DNA from: Syngnathus acus
Lineage: Eukaryota > Chordata > Actinopteri > Syngnathiformes > Syngnathidae
Length of the DNA stretch: 64,000 bases
Assembly (NCBI RefSeq): GCF_901709675.1
Contig: NC_051094.1
Location: 4,987,001-5,051,000 of the forward strand
Direction of reading: 5' to 3'
Shown: in pieces, positions 12,101 to 23,768 of the stretch
Position numbering within the stretch: position 1 is the stretch's first letter
How the letters are laid out: the number at the start of each line of letters is the position of its first letter
Position numbers and translations under genes: made by a program
Notes under the pieces: model-generated
The model's input: only the letters and a program-made list of their open reading frames with translations
The model's database searches: none
Told to the model about the DNA's origin: nothing

Positions 12101-15100
12101 CTGGAGGATGATTTCGGGAGTGATCTTCTTGTTCTTCACCAGAACAGGGATCAACTCTGCTGGCTGGTGAAAAACAGGGTGGATGGAGATCTGCAAGAGA
12201 CAAAAACGTGAGATTAGTCACCACTCACAAAAAGTCGAAAATATTGGGCTTTTTTTTGGGGTCAACGGCTCAATTATTTGATTCATGAAATGGACGGTAA
12301 AGTTTCAATCAGAATTGGTATTAAAGGCTTTGAGTGTCATCTGCTGTTTGCGAAAGAGAATGGTGTCATGCTATTCATGTTATTGGATGTTCTTTTGTAT
12401 TTTAATTGCAATGTTATTATGTTGGATTCAATGATATACTGTATTTTCATTTAATTTGATTTATTCAATCAAGGTAGATGATTGACTAGAACATCCACCT
12501 CATAGCTCGTAGACTTGTATTTTGCAATTTTTAAAGCTGTGATGAGTTTGAGATAACCAAAGTGTTTTTATGGATGACAGTTTGTGGTATATTAAGCTTT
12601 ATCAACTAATACTAATTCAGGGGGGGGGTGTCCAAATCTTTTGAATATTGTTATTCACAAGGATTAGAGACAAAGCTCAAAGGCAAAAAGTGAAGGTTTA
12701 TTGTACCTCTATTTTGGCAAGCTTGATGCCCCATTCAGCATCGGTGATGACTGAGAGAAACTTGTTCTTTTCCTCAGGGAGATTGTACGAGCCGCAAAGC
12801 TCGACCCCGACTCTGGCTACAGCCTGAAAGAAAGACAAACTGTCATCTCCTTTCCGGTCAACGACAACAACCCTCGGTGTGAAAATACACGTTTAGCGAA
12901 CCAAAATCTTCTCGTAGTTTTCCCACGTGTTGTCGATAACCTTCCACAGGATTTTAAGAACCTCTTCCTTTGAGAGGAGCGTGCACAGCCCGATGGCCAA
13001 ATGGCAATCCACCATCCTCCAGTTGAACACCTACAGGACATCAGAGACAGATGTTCAGAGTAGACATTTTTGGATGAATTTTGCTCTTTTGCAGTGCTCT
13101 CACTTTGTTGAGCAGAGCCACAGCGATGGAGTTCAAGGACGAGTTGGTGATCTTGCGCAACTCATTCAAGGACCCTCTGTACTTTCGCATTTCCTCTACG
13201 TCGTAAAGCTGATGGAAAAAAAAAAAAAAGGTGGCACAAGAAAGCGTGTTGACAAGTAGGTCGGAACTACCGTTGATAGTGTATTGTGTATGGCGCCCCC
13301 TGCCTGTGCACTAATCTTGAAGTCCATGACGTTGGAGGTGACGTGCTGTAAGCAGCTGCCGTACGAGTTGACCAGCACCCGAAGGGCCAGCTCCAGCTGA
13401 CTGCACTCCTGTAACATCTGCAACATGCTGAGCAGAGGACTCAGCAGGGGCTGCAAGTAATTGAAACCTGCACACCAAAGAGCAAACCATGCTTACAGTT
13501 GAAGTGAAATGGCGGTCATGTGGGACGCTGACTGGACCCACCGTCTTTGAATGAGCAGTGAGAGAGGCAAGAACAATCCAGGGGGTACAGTTTGCTGTCT
13601 GCAATTATGGGAAACAAGCAAAGGGACTGATTCAAAGACAAAGTCAACATTTATTGCCCCATTTCTTGAAGTTACCTTGAGAGACAGGTATCAAGCAGTG
13701 GGTGATCTCATACTGGACAGGTAACACGGACAAGGGGTCCAAAATGATGCAATCTTCGTGAAAGACATCTTGGAAACACCATTGAGAAGATGGATCTTTC
13801 TCTGCGTCCGTGGCAAAATCCTGCATGCAACAAATCAAATGTGTTATTCCAACATGCATATCACTTTTTCTTTTTTCTTTTCTGATTCATTCAACACAAA
13901 GAATATTTATAAGTCTGTCATCGAAGACGAGAGAAATTGGAGAGTATTTACTGTTGAGAGGCTGACATTCTAAGGATTAGACCCTTTTAGGTTAAATAAA
14001 AAAAAAAAAAAAAGTCCCCTTTAAATAGTATGCTGACCTTGGCGACAAATCCGTAGCTGTCCGATATTTGGCACTGGTGGTAGATGTCCATGGCGAGCCG
14101 TGTTGACTTGCAAAGCTCCAAACAATCCAGCAGCAAGTCTGTCATGACAAAATAGTAAACCCACTTCTCTATAGCATTTGTGAACTCAATATTTGCACAT
14201 TCATCCACACAATTACAAGTGTTTATTTATTTACCGGGGTGGCACACAGTGCTGGCCTGGCAGGCGAGGTGGTAGATAACGGCCGGCAGGTCGGTGTCGT
14301 CAGGCAGCACCATGGGTACGTCAGATTCTAGCATGTGGCACAGCGTTTTGGCGGCGGTGAACAACACCTTGCCGGTGCCCGTGTTGTTGTGATGTTCATA
14401 AAGCTCGCTGAAGGCAGAGGCAAAACGACATAAGAGTTTAGAAAAAAAAATGAATGAAGTGCACCATAAATACTTTTTTTTCTTTTTAGCGACTAAAGTA
14501 TACAGACAAGTGAAACAGTTTGGAATGCATGACTTATGTTATAAAAACTCAAAATTTGTAATTGCTGTGGCTGGAGAAGAAAAGAAATATATATACCAAA
14601 TCATACCTGAGGATGTGCAGTGCTTCCTGCACATTGCCCGTCCCCAAAGCTCGCAAGGCCATGTCAGACCAGAGCTCCTGCTCACTGCACTGCAGCGACC
14701 GACCCAGACGACGCAGGTCGGCCTCGGTGGAGATGGCTGCGGACGGGCGAGCGCTACGTGCGCGCTCGTGTGCCGCGATGTGATGCTCCCGGATCTCTTT
14801 CTGGATGTCGGCATCTTCGTAGTTGGTGGGGGTCAAAAAGATATCAAAATCCTCCTGGAAAAAAAAACAAAAAAAAAACAAGAGCACTGTGATGACTTCA
14901 GTCAAAAGGGCATGGTCTTGAAACACCTTCCGTGTGGCATTCACCTGTAGGCGAGCGATTGCTTTAAACATATGAAGGCTGTTTTCGGACTCCATGCTTT
15001 GAAGAGCCTCATCTGCAGTTGACATCAGAGCAGGTGTGATGAAAAATGCAAACGTGTACATTCTTTTCAGTGTAAGTCTGTCACTGTCACCGCCAGTTAT

Positions 15101-18100
15101 TTCCGAAATAAGAAATTTGGTACTTACGTTTGTGTATGACAAGCTGGTATTTCAGTGCCTCCACCATCACCTGAGCAATGACCATCTTCTCCTTCTTGTG
15201 CTAACACAAACATATTGGCTCAAAGCAATTTTTTTTAACTCAAGTACAGGAAACAATATCTGATTACAGTCAACCCTCACTGATTCAATAAACAGATTTA
15301 AAAAAAAAAACATTTTTGTTAGCGCAGCAGTTGCTAGCGTTGGCCATTGCCTGCCGGCTTCTAAGGTATTTTAAACATTATAGGGCGGGGGCATCTATCC
15401 TTGGAAATGTTTTGCTATTTGGAGCTCTTGGTCATTAACCGCCACTAATTAGGAGGGTTTGCTGTATGTTCTGGAGTCTTAACTTACTTCATCAGACAGA
15501 TGGTCTTCCTCCAGCTTGAGCAGTGCCCAGGATGTGAGACGCTTCATCACGCAGGTGACCTCTTCGCGGGGCAAACTCTTCAGCGCAGTGACACACGCAT
15601 CGCTCTGTGGAGGGAGCGAGGGAAGGAGATGGGGGGGGCCTCAAATAAAAAAATGTGGGAAAACACTTACCTGGCCTTGGCCAATTAGCCGGACGAGATA
15701 CAAGTAGTTGATATGAGACGTTGGAAGTTTGTACGCTTCTGCGAGAGCTATGGTGTCTTGCAGACATGTTGGAGAGTCCTGCTTCAAGATGTACCGAACC
15801 GCCGCCTGCAAAACAGAACCCATCAGATAAAGGGGAAGCTATGACTTTTGACTAAAGCTCACTGATTTTGATTTATTCATCGCCCCAAAATTAAATAATA
15901 AATATATAATATAAGGAAATAAATACAAATAATAAATAAAAATATCATAAATAAATAATTACATTTTACCATCATGTAGCTTGGGCTTGAGAGGGTGCAA
16001 CTGCGGATCCCGTAGCCCCACAGAAGTTTGCGGATTTCCATCAGACGGTAGCTCTCTTTTAAAAGCTCCTGCCTGTGTTCGAGTCATAAATCAGATGAAT
16101 TTTTGAATTGCCATTCCAAAGGAGGTTCCTGATGACATACTTTGGTCCTTCCATCTCCAGGTACAGCTGAATCTGGTCCTCCACCACAGGATTCCAGGGG
16201 AAGACAGCTTTCTGCATGATCGCCAACACAGCATCCACCTTCAGCTGTGGGGGAAGAGTTCCCACAGGACGTATCAATTACTGCTAGCAGGCTTACAAGT
16301 GTTCAAAGTTCCATTTTAAAATAGCATTAAAATTGGTCATTTCATACAACAAACACCCAAGAATTGACGGTGCACTTTCTTGATGATGACAGATTGCGCT
16401 AGGAACAAATTCATTCTATTTATAAATGACAATGTACTATATTTTGTTGTTTAAAATGCCACTGTGAATGATGAATGTGCTTGTGTAATGCAACTTACAT
16501 CCATATCTGCCATGCATCCCAGCACCGCCACTGCTTTGGCTTCCCATGCCGTGAAAAGCGTGTTGGTTTGGGAGTTGCAATTTTCTAGCATATCCTGACC
16601 AAAAAAAAAAATAATAATAAAGTTGATGTTATTTGATATCAGGCTGGCAGCTGCCGGTGTGATGATTACCTTAATGTACTGCAGAAGCAGCTCATCCAAA
16701 AGAATGCCGTGCTCATCAGCATAAGGTAGGATGTGATTTTCCACTGTGGCGGCGATCAGATTCGGAGCTGCCGCTTTATCCAGCATGAGGAATGCAACAC
16801 TGCGTACCTTCCCCTGATGTTTACATCCGATACAGTCCCAACGTAACACAAGGAGACATCATTTAGAATAAGTGCTCCTCAGAAAAGTGTGTGTGAGCAG
16901 TAAATAGCTCAATTGGCACATCAAACACAAACCTTCTCAAAGAGCGAAAGCGAAAGACTGCAGTTGTATTTTGTATGGAGCTCCAGCAGCTGACGCAGGT
17001 TGCAAACCAGGGTCCTTAAGTTCTCCACTTCCTTCGAAGCGTAGTAGTCATCCTGAGAAAGCAAAAGCAAAGAGCAGGTGATGTGATAATGTGAAAACAA
17101 TGTAAAATAACAATCATAACTTACAGATTTCAGCCATAGCCATAAAGGTGGCAGTCCGAGCTCTGCCAAGGCCAGTCCGTTCTGTGGCCAAGCGCCCTAA
17201 AAAAAAAAAAAATGTTTGCCAAATTCAAACTTCAAGTGTGAGATTTCCTGATCCTCTACCTTCTCCATCAGCTCCAGATTCCGTGCCCTCTGCTCAATCC
17301 ACTTGGCCAGCATTTTCTGAAGGCAAGAAAAAAAAAAAATGTCTAGCTCGCCGGTTTGTTTTTGTCCCATTGTTTGTGTGAGGTGATATACTGCCCACCT
17401 GTCCTGATGGAAGCACTCTTCGGACAAAGGGAAGAAAAACATTCTTGAACCAGGGGCACAGGTCTCGGGATGGCAAATCCTCTGGAATCGCATCAAGGAC
17501 GGCTTCAAGTTTGCTCTCATCAAAACGGCCTGCAATGTGGCCCTTTAGACAAGAAACAAAGCCACAACAAATCATATCTCATCCTTGACAGGAACATCTT
17601 GTCAGTTAATTGTTGATGTCCCTTTCATTCTCACCATGCACTCATTCGTATGAGTTTTCTCTTGATAGCGGACCGCTTTATTTTCCTCGGATTATTTTTA
17701 CCTCAAAACGAATCAAATAAATGACTTGATTGTCACAACATTGTGACTTTTTCAAAATTATGCAACCATTCTTCTTGAAAAAACGTTTTTATAAACTTTT
17801 GCCCCTCAAATCTGATTTTTTTTTTTTGCCCAGCAAATAAAGAACTATGACCTTTAATCAATCTATACAATTTATCTTTAAAAAAATATCCAACTACAAG
17901 TTGAAAATTTAAAAAAATCAAATCTTACACATTCTTGGAAAATGATTTGACCCCCCCCCTTGCTCCCATTACCTCGTATTTCAGCCAAAGAAGTTGAGCG
18001 CCCCACAGGTCTCCATCTCTCAAGTGGCTCAGAACGTCTCCCAACATGTCCGAGCTGTTCAGGAACTCAATCCAGTCGATGCCGCTGTGGTTGACAGAGA

Positions 18101-21100
18101 CGTACAACAACCACCGCAAATGTAGCTCAACGTTGTAGATTTTGCAAGAAAGGGCGAGCATGTACTTGAATTTGTCCGGGCCGTGAAGACTGCAGAAGGT
18201 CGCTAGTCTGGCGAGGGCCTCCTGGATCTGCAAGGACGAGGAATGCGTGGCGGCGAGGCTCAGCATCTTCTCCGCCGTGTCAAAGGTCGGCCAGGGACAC
18301 TTGATGCAGTAATCCACCACAAACCTCTCATCCTGGACCACATGTAAACAATGATGGGAAGTCACCAAGTATCTGTACTTGAGGATTTCTTTTTCTGATG
18401 ATCTTATTCTGGGCTCTCAGGTCATTTAACTAGCTAAGTCTAAGCAGAAGAGCACTTACAGCAATCTTCAGCAAGTTAATTCTGGCCTCCTCCACAAGTT
18501 CGGACCATTCGTCCTGTCCGCAGTCACCCACCGACGCAGAGGCCAGCTGCTCCAGCAAGAAGGCCAGCTTCACCTTGTAAACCAGCTGAACAAAAACCAA
18601 CATTTCCAATCAGAGCAGTGTTTCACCAACATTAAAGACCAAAAAAGTTATTTTAACATACCTCTAAATCCAGTTCAAATAAAGCGGCAAACTGTTCAGC
18701 CTCTTCAAATCTCTGTTTGTGAAGAAGTCTGCTCAACCTGGTGGATGAGAAGGTCAAGTGAGCTATAATTAAATTAGTTTGGGGTCAAATTTTGCACAAA
18801 TGAAAAAAAAATTACCCAACCTGTTCTCGGGCAAAGTCTCTGTCAGGCAGCGGACGATGAGGGAGGAAACACTTTCTCCTCGACTGCTGCAGCTACAATG
18901 GAGCAAACGTACAATATGAAAGGGCGGTTGTCACAGTATTGGCTTGTCAATGTCATGCCGGCTTACAAAAAAAAACATTACCTTTCTGAAGTGGTACCAA
19001 TCCCCTCCACCAAATAAATGGTGTCCTGAAACAGAAAGCTTGACGTATTGACAAGTGGGGATATGAGGGGTAAGTTTTTTGGGTCACTCTTTTTCCATAA
19101 GACCGAGTAGCATTAACAAATACAGAGTAGGATTCTAACCCTGTCCCAATACTTTTGTCTAGCTAGCGACACCGTAACCAACATCATTTATGACTTAAAA
19201 CAAAACAACGTTCTCATGAAAAAATATTGGCTGTACACGTCTCATAAAGTCTCACGTTTGACAGTGGCTCAAAAAAAAAAGAAAAAAAAAGTTTCAAAAT
19301 TGCGACCAGTCATCACCATGCTTATATTTCTCTGGACCAGGCAGGACACTGAGGAGACATCGAGGCAGTAGCAAACCGCCATGGAGGGCAAACATCGAAT
19401 CCTTAGGGAGTTGATCTAAAAAATATAAATGAATCCTAGTTCAAGTTGAGCAAGTTGAACAACTTGAGCGACATTGAACTGCTGTAGCTACCTGGCTCTT
19501 ATTTTGCTTCTCCAGGGTGATCATCTTCACACTGCCTTTTGCTTGACTGTCAGCAACAGCACTGAGTTAAGATGGCCGCCATCAACACACAATCCCAAAC
19601 GTTTGGGCAAAAGTTTACGATAGCTTTTTGAAGCCATAAAATCACGTTTACCCTTCCACCAAGGCCGCCGAGCCGCATTCGGTGATTATTTGAAAGTCGA
19701 GAAGAGCGACATCTGGCCAGATGTGAACCATAACCAGGAAATGCGCATCCCAACGGCTCAGGACTTCCTGAGAAAACAGAAAGTAAGGCAACAAAATTGA
19801 ATGGAGCTTTTTTTTTTTTAAGCAGATCTTATGCGTTTAAATAATATTCTGGGAAAAACACAAAAGGAGTCTAAGCGTAAACCACAAATGGAAATTGCAT
19901 ACATCTCTTGAAGCCTCCTTTTTTTAATAACTATTCATATACCAAAAATGTAAATGTATGCCATTGTACTCACCTCCGTGTCAAGAATGTACAGAACATT
20001 TTCCACCACCACCATTTTCTTGACACCTTTAAAATGGAAAAACTGTCATTGTTGTCATTGTAGCTCAGTGGCCTAGTGGTAGACTGTCCGCCCTGAGACT
20101 AGAAGGTTGTGGGTTCAAACCCCGGCCGGGTCATACCAAAGACTATAAAAAATGGGACCCATTGCCTCCCTGCTTGGCACTCAGCATTTAGGGTTGGAAT
20201 TGGGGGGCTAGATCACCAAATGATTCCCAAGCGCGGCACCGCTGCTGCTCACTGCTCCCCTCTCCCCCAGGGGATGGATCAAAATCACACGGGGATGGGT
20301 TAAATGCAGAGGACAAATTTCACCACACTCAGATGTGTGTGTGACGATCATTGGGACTTTAACGTCTTTGTTGAATTCTATTAGGAGTCCCTCTACAGCA
20401 CATTGGAAGCTCTACATCTTGGTCAAACTGGTTTCATGTCAGTGTTGCACTTCTCCTCACCTGCTATCAAACTATTGTCCATGGAGTGAGCGAGACATAT
20501 CTTGGACTCATGAGAATCGACGATCCAGTGGGTAACTGCGTGCTCACCGTCTCCCTGTCGAATTCAGTGGGGACATATTGAACAAAGGCTTTGAGCCCAA
20601 TAGTAATTGATTATTGCACAGTAGTGATTAATTACTGTTAAGCAAACTGTACTGACTTGTCACAGAAGTGGCACACTCACCCCGATGAATAAATGGATCT
20701 CATTGGCCAAAGTGAAGGCAACTGCGTTGCCGCAGCCTTTGTTGTGGTACATCTCGGTGGAGCAGAAGTCAATCTTGATGACACTCTGAAGCTGTATCCA
20801 TTCCCCAATAAGTATTTTTTGAAATAATTATGCAATCACATGTCACGAAAAACGCCTTTACTCACCTCTTTTAAAGTGGCCATGTCCATGTTTTCAATGG
20901 CTGGAACAAAAATAAAACAGAAATAAAAAATCTTACATGAGACTGAAAATGAGACTGCCTTTGAGATTATAAACAATGTTGTGTACTTACCTGTTTTGAT
21001 TCTGACCAAATTAAGGTTGACGATATGGAAGAAGCCATCCTTTATGACCAGAAACACATGGTACAGGCCTGTAGACAAAAAAATAGAAAACCCAAAGCAA

Positions 21101-22395
21101 AAGTCCCTAAAAAGGCAAAGACATCATCATTTTGACAAACAGTATATTGCGGCGGTGATCCATGTTAAACCCATTCCCAGAGTTTTAGAAACTTTGCTTT
21201 GTACCTTGCGATACCTTGCTTTCCTCTGTGATGAGAGCACAATACGTTTTCCTGTCACCGCTGTTTGGTTCAACCAAAGCCTGACCAAAACACAACGTAT
21301 CCATTTTTTTCAAAGATAATCTGTCATTGTTTGTGGGATAATCTTGGAGTTAAACTAATGTATTTGTATACACACTATATTAAAGTCATTTTTGTATCAT
21401 ATGTCCACTTTGAATTCACAATATTATACAACCACAAGGAGACAGGAAAAAAGTCATACTTTGGTGAGGAGTATTTTCTTGTGTGGAACAAAGATCAAGT
21501 GCAGGTTGCCGTTTCTTTCACACACTAACAGAAAATCTCCCTCCAGGCACACGTCGACAGCATCCACGTCACTTTCTAGAGATAAGGAAAACGTTTAATT
21601 GGAGAAAGTATATTCTAAAAAAGATAATACAAAAGACCAAAATGTGTTTTGAAATAATAACAACTTGGAAGTCAACCAGCGTCATAGTATGGGTGTTCAA
21701 GGATCAGAAAATGAAGAACAATAGAATAACAGCCTCACACCACTTTGTGCCAGATGCAACCAACCTCTGTTGCCCAGAAAATGACAATCTCCATTAATTT
21801 GATCTTTTGGATCTAAAAAAAAAAAACTGATGTGAATTTCATACTAAAGTGAAGAAGCAGCAGAACGGTCTGGAAGCGCTCGGCAAAGAGGACCACCGTC
21901 TTGTCGGCAACAAGAACGCTCCAGTTGCTTCCAGTGATGGAGTACAGATGAGGGTCTGGCTGCACCTGCAAGACAAAATAAGATTTGTCGGCCTTCATTA
22001 GTGAACGAAGATGGCAAGATGTATCACCATAGGCATTATAGTAAAAATAAAAAATAAACTGCGCCAGAGACTAGCCACGCCACAAATAGTAAAAACCAAT
22101 TGAAAGCATGGATCTAAGAACAAATATGTATTTATTGTAAAACCTTTTAGAGATGTTGTTTATTGTTTTGTTTTGATTTCCTCCTCACGTGCAGGCGAGG
22201 CGACAAGGAGTTGCAACTGAAAATCGTATTAGATCGAGGACTGCCCTATCCAGTTTTTTTTTTTACCTCATTCGAGGACACCTTGACCAATGTGTCCAAT
22301 TGGTACAAGCTACTGCCATTCTCCTCCGCTGATATACTGCCGAAGCGGACATTGCCTGAATCCTCGTTGACTAAAAGCTCCACGTCGTTCCACAT
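6166..22395 (-). CDS. kntc1: kinetochore-associated protein 1 (ROD), full-length multi-exon gene
   Basis: ROD is the large subunit of the ROD-ZW10-Zwilch complex, which recruits dynein and Mad1/Mad2 to unattached kinetochores. The start ATG (22395-22393) opens MWNDVELLVNEDSG, nearly the human KNTC1 N-terminus (MWNDIELLTNDDTG). Blocks follow in order on the minus strand: WD-like N-terminal region (about 22395-19300), CPWFKNVFLPFVRRVLPSGQ (17396-17542), SPKEGLIKGLWKNHSHE (8266-8402), VADLCLEYKVYDPQLWNGLL (8097-8192), PLSVDQQATFHRNF (7275-7338), the exon at 7069-7197, MNTGEFAGIPSQ (6624-6713), and the last exon 6166-6324 ending LINYLISHNW-stop. That end is roughly 25 residues shorter than human. 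There are roughly 55-60 exons, most under 200 bp, with many introns under 150 bp; exons between 13300 and 15000 and above 18800 were only roughly placed. It is head-to-head with cfap251. Confidence 0.93.
9157..9560. mobile_element. hAT-like nonautonomous element or fragment in a kntc1 intron
   Basis: The left end CAGGGGTGTCAAACTCATTT followed by gtcacgggccgcatagtagt is the start of a common fish hAT-type MITE. A matching inverted right end was not found, so the right boundary (about 9560) is a guess and the copy may be truncated. It contains a (TA)n run and a (gat)n run. Confidence 0.5.
10277..10635 (+). repeat. tRNA-derived SINE in a kntc1 intron
   Basis: A tRNA-like head (gatgaactggttagcacgtc) is followed by a B-box-like GGTTCGATTCC at about 10332-10342. 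A tRNA-unrelated body follows, and the element ends ggtatagaaaatggatggat, a tail seen in many teleost SINEs. It lies in the intron between the kntc1 exons at 10844-11058 and 10023-10233, antisense to the gene. Confidence 0.85.
20060..20362 (+). repeat. second tRNA-derived SINE family in a kntc1 intron
   Basis: The head tagctcagtggcctagtggt looks like an A box, and GGTTCAAACCC at about 20112-20122 is a B box. The body carries teleost SINE phrases (gggacccattgcctccctgc, gcagaggacaaatttcacca) and ends near gggactttaac. It differs in body and tail from the copy at 10277. It is antisense to kntc1 and intronic. Confidence 0.85.
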
Positions 22396-23768
22396 CGTCG
22401 CCTCTTCGGGAAGTTAACACACAATTATAGCAGTATAGTTTCTTCATTTAACACATTAAGGGCTGTGAGATGTGTAATTTTACCTCTCTTCGGAAATTAA
22501 AGGACAAACATAACTGAGATGTCGAATAACTCCAGCCTTCAATATTAGATTTTGGCGGGTGGTGGCAATTGTCCTCTATTTTGATAATACCTACATTCGG
22601 TCTTTCAGGAACAATTTCCACCAGGGTCTTACACGAAAATGTATTTCTAAAACTAAACAAATTGTACCCATATCCCATTTTTAAACTTTTGTGATCAATA
22701 ACTGCCATTTGGTAGCAAATTATTCCTGATGTCTGAGAGAAGATTTTGCCTTAAAACAAAACTAGGGTAAAATTTACAAACGATATTCTGGCAAACTGTG
22801 CGCATGCGTAGCTCAAAACAAAGCTCGCCCACAAATGCGGAAGTCGCAAACGCGTGCTGCGCCAGCGATGTCCAAATTATAAATTTCAGAATAAAGTATC
22901 CTGGCAACACAATAAACAAATACTCCACCTTTACATCACAAATGTACGTGAATACAAATAGGCTTGACATTAATTGTACACAATGACAGTTGAACGTGAT
23001 TTTGGTAATTTGGATTCGATTTTTTAGCCCATTCTGGTTTTAATTTGAATGCATTAGACAACGTGTGTTTCGCGGTAAAGGTTGCCAGGCAACGACAACA
23101 ACTCCAAAACATTAATTTGGCACCGTTGCTAAAGCTTGATGCTGTTTTCATAATATGACTAATTTAAGATTTCTCCCTCAATTCAACTAATAACTCATAA
23201 CTGGATCTTTATGACAAGAGTGTCGTCATCCTTTCGGAAAGTAACCAGGTGACTGACAATTTTGTAAGCAATGGTGTTCTAACTTGGCAACTCTCCGTGG
23301 GATCATATAACCTCTTTATTATTATTTAACTGAGCGCAATTGATGTGTTAATAAACATTCAATACATTTTTCTTTCGGGATTCAGGAATAGTAAGGAGGG
23401 TGAAGTAATGAAATAAAAACTTTATTGACCAGCATATATATAATTTCTCTATTTTATAATTTTGCTATTTTAGCAAGAATTGTTTTCTATCAAAAGAGCT
23501 TTTGGTAAAAGAAATGTCGTGGAAAACCTACTAATGGGGGGGGGGGGGGGGGGGGGTTGGGGGGGGGGGCAAACATTTTAAGATAAAGTGGCTAACTGGC
23601 CAACAATGTTCATCCACCAAATCACTTTCGTGGCCCACATATTTTGTGGGAACATATTCGATATTAACTAGGTTATTTTTTACTTTTTGAACAGTCCAAA
23701 TTGGTGATTCTCAAAACTTTTATTCCCACACTCCAGTGACTTTTAGATCATTTTATTTGATAGGCAAA
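22396..23768. promoter_or_regulatory. head-to-head intergenic region of kntc1 (minus) and cfap251 (plus)
   Basis: The two start codons are 1.37 kb apart and diverge, so the promoters of both genes should lie here. No TATA box could be assigned confidently to either. The region holds a long G tract at 23536-23569. Upstream noncoding exons of cfap251 cannot be excluded. Confidence 0.4.
23536..23569 (+). repeat. long G homopolymer tract
   Basis: About 21 G residues, then TT, then about 11 more G. This is capable in principle of forming a G-quadruplex, and is also a length class prone to sequencing error. Confidence 0.85.

Noticed and set aside
14450-14950. 166-codon plus-strand frame
   Set aside because: Antisense to a well-matched kntc1 exon (about 14605-14855).
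20060-20135. Possible tRNA gene
   Set aside because: A and B boxes are present, but it continues into a SINE body and a cloverleaf is not kept.
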